A DNA stretch of 64,000 bases from assembly GCA_009809945.1 (NCBI GenBank), contig WTPW01000074.1:88756-152755 (forward strand). Reading direction: 5' to 3'. The first letter of the stretch is position 1. Each line of letters begins with the position of its first letter. The notes under the pieces were generated by a model. The model did not search any database. It was not told the origin of the DNA and saw nothing but the letters and a program-made list of their open reading frames with translations. This document shows, piece after piece, positions 59,166-64,000 of this stretch. Made by a program: the position numbers and the translations under genes. The stretch comes from Gigaspora margarita (lineage: Eukaryota; Glomeromycota; Glomeromycetes; Diversisporales; Gigasporaceae).

Positions 59166-60538
59166 ATATTATACCGATGTGTACAATTTTTACCTGTGCT
59201 AATAGTTAGCTTTTGTAGCTCATCTGAATTCTTCTATCCAGGTTACAGAATCTTGAGTTCTATCACTATGATATAAATCAATTTTGAGAAGAGATTTTTC
59301 ACAGCCTTGTCCTATAGCTTGGGCGAGAGCATTTATAGCATTAGTAGTAGCATTTAAAGTATTATTGACCATATTTCTTCTAGTTCTTGGTCTTCTACAG
59401 TAGCATCTGATTCTGATTCTGAAAATATAAGTTTTTCTTGGTTAGGTTCTTTAGGTTCTTCTTTTGATTTGACTAACTCTTCTTGGTTAGGTTCTTCTAT
59501 TGGTTTTTTGTACAGGTTTTCTTCTTGTAGGTTTACTTCTAAATCTATTTCTTCTTCTAAAGCTTCAGGTTCAATAACAGTTGGATTAGAATAGGCTCCA
59601 ACTATGCAAGGTTTCAATAATTTTTATTTGGAAAAGATAGATTTGATATTGTACTTGAGGAGGAGGTGGATCAAGTAGAGTAGTATTAGGAGTTTAGTGA
59701 GTTAGAAGATCAGGTTCTTTTAATATGTTTGGTTATGAAGGAGTTACTTGAGCACTTTAATTATTTGGTAATCAGTAGAAGCAGGTTGAGAAATGAAAAG
59801 ATGATACGATTGTCGGTATAAAGAGGATGTAGTTAAAGGGATAGTATTTAGGTTAGGGTTAGTTTGGTATAGTTCATTTACAATTGGTAGTTGTAGAGTA
59901 GTTACTAGTAGAAGGATGTGTGGAAGATATTGGAAAGAATTAAGATTTTGGAGGAATTGGGTAGTCAGTTAGGAGGAAGAGTATTAAATCGAGAGAGAGG
60001 TTGGTCAAGTCAAATAGTAGTAAGGGATAAAGAATGAATAAAAGGCGAAAAGGGAATTGGACTTGGATAGTATCTTCATTGTAAGAGGGTAAAATAGAAG
60101 AATAAGAGGGTCTAGCTAAATTATCAAAGCCTTCGGGAGTAAGAGTAAAAATAGATTGTGGTATGGGAGAGATATTAAATTCAAGGTCTTGATTATTTTT
60201 TTGGTAGATTTGGCTAATAGGAAGGTTTGCAAGAAGGTTATCAGAATGGGTTTGAAAAGGAGTAGATTGAATGAGTTCTTTGATATAAAGATCAAAGATA
60301 GTGGTTTCAAAGGTAATAGGTAAAATAGGAAGAAGAGTAAAATAGGTATAATGACAAAAAGAGCAGCAATAACTTCAGTAGGATTAAGATTAGGATTATT
60401 ATATTAGCAACTAAAAACTATGTTCCTAGTAGCAGCTCTAACAATATTATAATTTGCACTAGATTGGCAAAGTTCAAAATGGGCTCTGATAGTTTGTTGA
60501 GTATATCTAGTGGCAGAATAAGCAGGTTGGTATTGTAA

Positions 60539-60690
60539 AGGCTGTGTCATTAATCACCTGATTATTTTTTATTAGAGATCTACTTCCCTTCTCTCTTCTT
60601 TAATATAAATTTGGTCAGGTTTATATATATAATTTCAACATTATTTACCTCCCTCGCTCCCTAAAAAATCACCTGATTTTTGTCACTCTC
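60539..60690 (+). mobile_element. PIF/Harbinger-like MITE, family B, copy 3
   Basis: A 152-bp element flanked by TAA (60536-60538 and 60691-60693). It interrupts the gag frame about 55 residues after its start. Confidence 0.85.
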
Positions 60691-60855
60691 TAACCAGAAA
60701 TGGCAAAATTGACTATGGTAGACAGTAGGTTGAAAGCAAATAGAGCAAGATAAATTGGGATCAGTGACATATATAACTTTAGTTGCAAGAGGAGAAGGAT
60801 GATAAATGTTATGTGCTTCAATTTGTTCTAAATAAATTTGGTAAGCTCTACTCAT

Positions 60856-61286
60856 ATAAAAAGTCTAAAAGGTAAATAATTTAAAATTTTAACTTAAGAG
60901 AAAAGAAAAAAGGGTTAGATACTAAGATGTCTAGAATGTACTAAAAGATGAGAAGAATTTCAAATCTGGGTCTAAAATAAAAATAACTAATAAACAATAA
61001 CTAAACAATAAGAGTACTACAAAAGCAGAGGCTTCAAGTATGCCCTTCTGAATAAATCTTTTTCAATTCAACAGAAAAATACCAGTGCTACAAAAGCAAG
61101 AAGATTCAAGTATGCTCTTCTGAATGAATCTTTTTCAATTCGATAGATAAACCAAAAATAACTTTAATAAGAGAAGAAGAAGAAAATTATCCTTGCAAAG
61201 AGAAGAAGTAAGTTCCTAAAAGCCTGGTTATTTTTAATATAGTTCCGATTGTTTTTAATAATGTATTCTGCTAAAAGGTATCAAAA
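60856..61286 (-). other. Gypsy 5' leader
   Basis: Non-coding leader between LTR and gag. It contains a diverged ~60-bp tandem (61020-61150) with GCTACAAAAGCA and TATGCYCTTCTGAAT. No tRNA primer-binding site is recognised next to the LTR end at 61286. Confidence 0.55.
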
Positions 61287-61765
61287 TGTTACAAGCAACT
61301 ATAGCCTTCAATATAGTACTTGCAACACAACACATACCGACAGGGATCTTAAAGGGTCAGAGAAGATATGAAGCGGTGTGCAAGTGGAATTTTACTTCAC
61401 TAGAGCAGTTCGTTATATTTATTTATCAAAGAGCAAGAGAGTATTTATTTGGCAAAGATATTTTATTTATTGATGAATTAATATTTAAGATAGATAACTA
61501 TTTCTAAACATTAGAGAAGAGGAGAGGGGAATCTGAGTCTAATGAGTAAAAGAATAAAAGAGCTAGAGTTTATATATCTTTTAGAAAAGTACAAAAGTAT
61601 ATAAAAGTATAAAAGTATAAAAGTATAAAAGTAAAGTATAAAAATATAAAAGTATAAAAGTATAAAAGTATAAAAGAAAGTTTTACTATTCTGTATCTAG
61701 TTATACTAGTAATAATCTTTTTAGAATCTTCTAGTTTACTCAAAAATAAACTCTGTTCTATAACA
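61287..61765 (-). repeat. 5' LTR of the Ty3/gypsy element
   Basis: 479 bp with terminal TGTTA...TAACA inverted ends, the usual TG...CA form. It carries an AAAAGTATAAAAGTAT tandem (61590-61675). Its first part matches the 3' remnant at 48218-48294, and its last part matches the truncated LTR at 28467-29070. The 73-codon plus-strand frame here lies inside the LTR and is not a gene. Confidence 0.85.
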
Positions 61766-62136
61766 ATAAATTTAAAATTAATAATATCTCATTAGGCATT
61801 ATGTAGTAGATATTAATTTTGATCAAGAATATATATTTAAAAGTTTATCTGTTCGTTTTTAAAGTTCTAAAGCAATTATTTTTTGATTAATAATTATATG
61901 GTTTTATTATGTTATGACTTTATTAATGCATATAGAAAATATTTAAAATATACCAAATTAAGTTTGTAAAAAAAAGTTTATATTTATAAACATATTAGAT
62001 ATTTTTATAGATTTGTACATAAAATTTAATTTATTAAATTTTATTAGTAGTCCATCAGATAAATCAAAAGTAATAAAAACTTTTTAAACATATAATTATA
62101 TCTTTGATTTAAATTAATATTTTTTTTTATTAATGG
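61766..62136. other. AT-rich spacer
   Basis: No gene is seen. Confidence 0.5.
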
Positions 62137-62943
62137 GTATCCGTTAGCTGTACTAAATTTAGTACAAAATACTTAATTTAGTACAGTTTTAAAAGCTAAA
62201 TTTTGTAAATTTTGATTATTAACTTCAAATTAAATTTGCACAACATGTAATCCTATATTTATAAAGTGTCTTTGTTTATTTAAATTTATAAAAGCTATAT
62301 TAAAAAGTTTAAAAATTGTTTGCTACAAAAAGTGCAACCAAAAAATGACCAAAAACACTAAAAAAAAGTATTAAATTGTGAATAATAAAAAATTTTATTT
62401 AATAAAGCTTCCTTAAATTTTTAATATATTGTAAAGTTAGTTTTTCTGATTCTAATGGCAATAAAATTATTAAAATTGGTTCTGTAGATAAAAAGTTATA
62501 TGTTATTTAATTTTGCTAATTTTTTTATATGTTTTTTATATGTTTTATTACCTATTTTTAGACTGCATCACAATAAAACAGGTTTAATTGAACAATTTTA
62601 AAAAACTATTATTTATTTTTTTTAACTATTCTAAAATCAAAGTTAGATCTAAAATAATTTAAAATTTTAAATTTTTTTTTTATTTTCTTATAAATTTTTA
62701 TACAATATAGCTCTTTTAGAGCTGTACTAAATTAAGTACAGCAAAATTTGCACAAAATTTAAGAAGATTAAGATCAATTTATATAAAAGTTTTATTAATA
62801 AATACTGCTAAAATTTGGCATAATAAAAGTATTGGTTTTAATGTATATTTTAGCAAAATTTCAAATAAAATTTTTAGTTTGTTATTGTAAAATAATTTTT
62901 TGAATTTGTACTAAATTTAGTACAGAGGGCTAACGGATATCCA
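62137..62943. mobile_element. TIR element with TGTACTAAATTTAGTACA motifs
   Basis: The ends TGGGTATCCGTTAGC and GCTAACGGATATCCA are inverted. TTAAT/ATTAA lie outside. The 18-bp palindrome TGTACTAAATTTAGTACA or a one-base variant occurs near both ends (about 62150, 62172, 62730 and 62907). It has no intact frame. Confidence 0.7.
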
Positions 62944-63597
62944 TTAATTTAATAAACTTCTATGCACTAAAGAAAATATACAAATAATGAATTAAATAAA
63001 AGTTAAAAGATACTTAGTTTTAGAGATTATTTCCCTTACTCATTTTAACCACTACATAGAGGTGTATCTCTTTGGTTGAAAAGGTACAATAAAAGTTTGA
63101 CATTAATAGTATAGCATCTGTATCTTATCTTGATTAGTGCTGAGTATTTATATTATACTCCAACTACATTTTTTCTCACACCTTTCATACAGGAGCAGGT
63201 TGTTCTTTAACTAGTATTGTTAATAGAGCACTTTATTAACTACTCTTTTAATTCTATTTTAATAGTTATTACTATTAAAATAGAATTAATGAAGTGTTCT
63301 ATTAATAACCCTGTCTTTAACAAAACTTTGTTTGCTCTTAGTTCATATACAAAAAACCTTTTTGCTTAGGTTTTTTCACTATTTAAATCAAGAAAGAATT
63401 GTAACTGGCTCCTTATACAAAACCAGTAGACCTTGAAACAAAAGAAGTCAAAAAAGCTAAATATTATAAAGTATAGGCAAAGCAAAGAAGAAGTAAACAA
63501 AAAGCAAAAAAATAATAATCTAATAAAACGCACTATATTTATACATATGCTTCAATTTTTGGAATTTATAAAAAAAACTTATTTTTTTAAAACTTTA
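62944..63597. other. AT-rich region with a small palindrome
   Basis: 63205-63315 folds on itself: AATAGAGCACTTTATTAA at the left, and at the right ATTAATGAAGTGTTCTATT. The Lys/Asn-rich frame at 63433-63615 has no recognisable domain. Confidence 0.5.
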
Positions 63598-63920
63598 AAG
63601 CTAAATAATTTTTGATCTACTGGTCCATTTTAAATGATTTTACTACAAAATTGTTCATCTTTTTGAGATGATCCTAACGAGTTCAAAATCATAAAAATCT
63701 AATTACAGGGTCATGAGAAAATGCACTATCAAATAGGTAACGCATCTGAAATTGGTTTGATCTATATCAAACCAATTTCAGGTGCATCACCTATTTGATA
63801 ATACATTTTCTCATAACCCTGTGATTGGATTTTTATGATTTTGGGTTCGTTAGAATCATCTCAAAGAGACAAACATTTTGATAGTAAAATCATTTAAAAT
63901 GGACCAGTAGATCAAAAATT
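63598..63920. repeat. Palindrome related to the core of 9847-10569
   Basis: TTTGATCTACTGGTCCATTT at the left is inverted at the right. It shares CTACTGGNCCANTTNAGATGATTTNACTA-type sequence with 9998-10445, but the loop is different (AAACCAATTTCAGGTGCATC). Confidence 0.75.
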
Positions 63921-64000
63921 ATTTAGCTTTAAAGTTTTAAAAAAATAGGCTTTTTTTATAAATTCCAAAAATCAGAGCATATGAATAATCATGTTTTGTT

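Larger units (their letters stand above)
55970..59209. mobile_element. AT-rich insert in gag, about 3.2 kb
   Basis: Gag coding stops near 59215 and resumes near 55965. CTAATTAG and CTAATAGT at the borders are only a partial duplication. Contents include ATATCGGGTACC-type repeats at both ends, a hAT-like MITE (56021-56262), an extreme T-rich block (56700-57540), a diverged tandem (57560-58260), two ATATATATGTAGTTGCTAAT palindromes (58272-58346 and 58544-58604), telomere-like TTAGGGTTAGAGTTAGGG (58620) and a ~120-bp tandem (58865-59100). It resembles the insert at 19676-22085 in inverted orientation. Confidence 0.55.
55450..60855 (-). pseudogene. Ty3/gypsy gag, interrupted
   Basis: Structural protein forming the virus-like particle. 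The likely start is the Met at 60855, followed by a Cys/His-rich segment (Cys-X2-Cys ... His ... Cys ... His, 60755-60690). After the MITE at 60539-60690 the sequence continues with low-complexity Leu/Ser/Asn stretches. 59617-59354 is strongly acidic, with two copies of a Glu-Pro-Asn-Gln-Glu motif. The capsid-like domain begins near 59340, is cut by the insert at 55970-59209 and resumes at 55948-55571 with a Gln/Lys/Phe-rich helical segment. A CCHC nucleocapsid knuckle is intact at 55373-55414 in a neighbouring frame. Confidence 0.75.
48218..61765 (-). mobile_element. Ty3/gypsy LTR retrotransposon, inactive
   Basis: It reads on the minus strand: 5' LTR (61287-61765), gag (60855-55450), protease, RT, RNase H and integrase (54790-49750), an extra 3' frame (49670-48310), a polypurine tract (48295-48308) and the first ~77 bp of a 3' LTR. 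The protease-RT-RH-integrase order is that of Ty3/gypsy. Later insertions are MITEs at 48805, 54838 and 60539 and a ~3.2-kb insert at 55970-59209. There is also a possible insert at 54185-54420 with TTTGGACAATTTGGACAA repeats. Stops are frequent. Confidence 0.9.

Noticed and set aside
61286..61507. 73-codon frame, similar to sequence at 28467
   Set aside because: It lies inside an LTR and on the opposite strand to the element; the similarity is between LTR copies.

Overview
The window reads as accessory, transposon-dominated DNA from an AT-rich eukaryote with large intergenic spaces. No host single-copy gene, rRNA, functional tRNA or bacterial feature could be supported. The resident families are a Ty3/gypsy retrotransposon, two non-LTR (LINE) elements, tRNA-headed SINE-like retroposons, a pogo/Tigger transposon with a spliceosomal intron, and many terminal-inverted-repeat (TIR) and foldback elements. 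Together with extreme AT content and short interstitial TTAGGG tracts, this fits a filamentous fungus. An arbuscular mycorrhizal fungus (Glomeromycotina) is my best guess, but that assignment is inference only.

Layout. 0-2.2 kb: a PIF/Harbinger-like MITE and a foldback with telomere-like repeats near its centre. 2.7-2.87 kb: a SINE fragment with a 17-bp target-site duplication (TSD). 3.1-5.6 kb: a small MITE, a decayed basic reading frame and a tRNA-like segment. 5.6-9.4 kb: a composite element bounded by TTA, packed with copies of a ~350-bp palindromic module. 9.5-14.6 kb: a nest of elements (TTAA, TTA, TA, TTAA and 8-bp TSD classes) inside one another. 14.6-22.9 kb: a decayed LINE on the minus strand, broken by a MITE and by a 2.4-kb AT-rich insert that holds the only long N gap. 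22.9-28.4 kb: more foldbacks, including an 8-bp-TSD MITE and a 2.8-kb foldback with GGTGAAACT-type minisatellite arms. 28.5-29.1 kb: a truncated LTR. 29.2-33.3 kb: a pogo/Tigger transposon with a broken transposase. 33.6-34.7 kb: a full-length SINE-like retroposon. 34.9-42.6 kb: a second, much better preserved LINE on the minus strand. 43.2-48.0 kb: palindromic MITEs and a second SINE-like copy split by a 2.5-kb hAT-like element. 48.2-61.8 kb: a Ty3/gypsy element on the minus strand with its 5' LTR, gag, protease, RT, RNase H and integrase, plus an extra 3' reading frame, broken by four later insertions. 61.8-64 kb: AT-rich DNA with two large palindromes.

How it fits together. Many insertions can be dated relative to one another because an uninterrupted copy of the target site is present nearby. 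Coding sequences are damaged mainly by stop codons that look like C-to-T or G-to-A transitions, with few large deletions. That suggests methylation-linked deamination or a RIP-like process. LINE 2 and one SINE-like copy end in nearly the same 3' hairpin, which suggests that this LINE's machinery mobilised the SINE.
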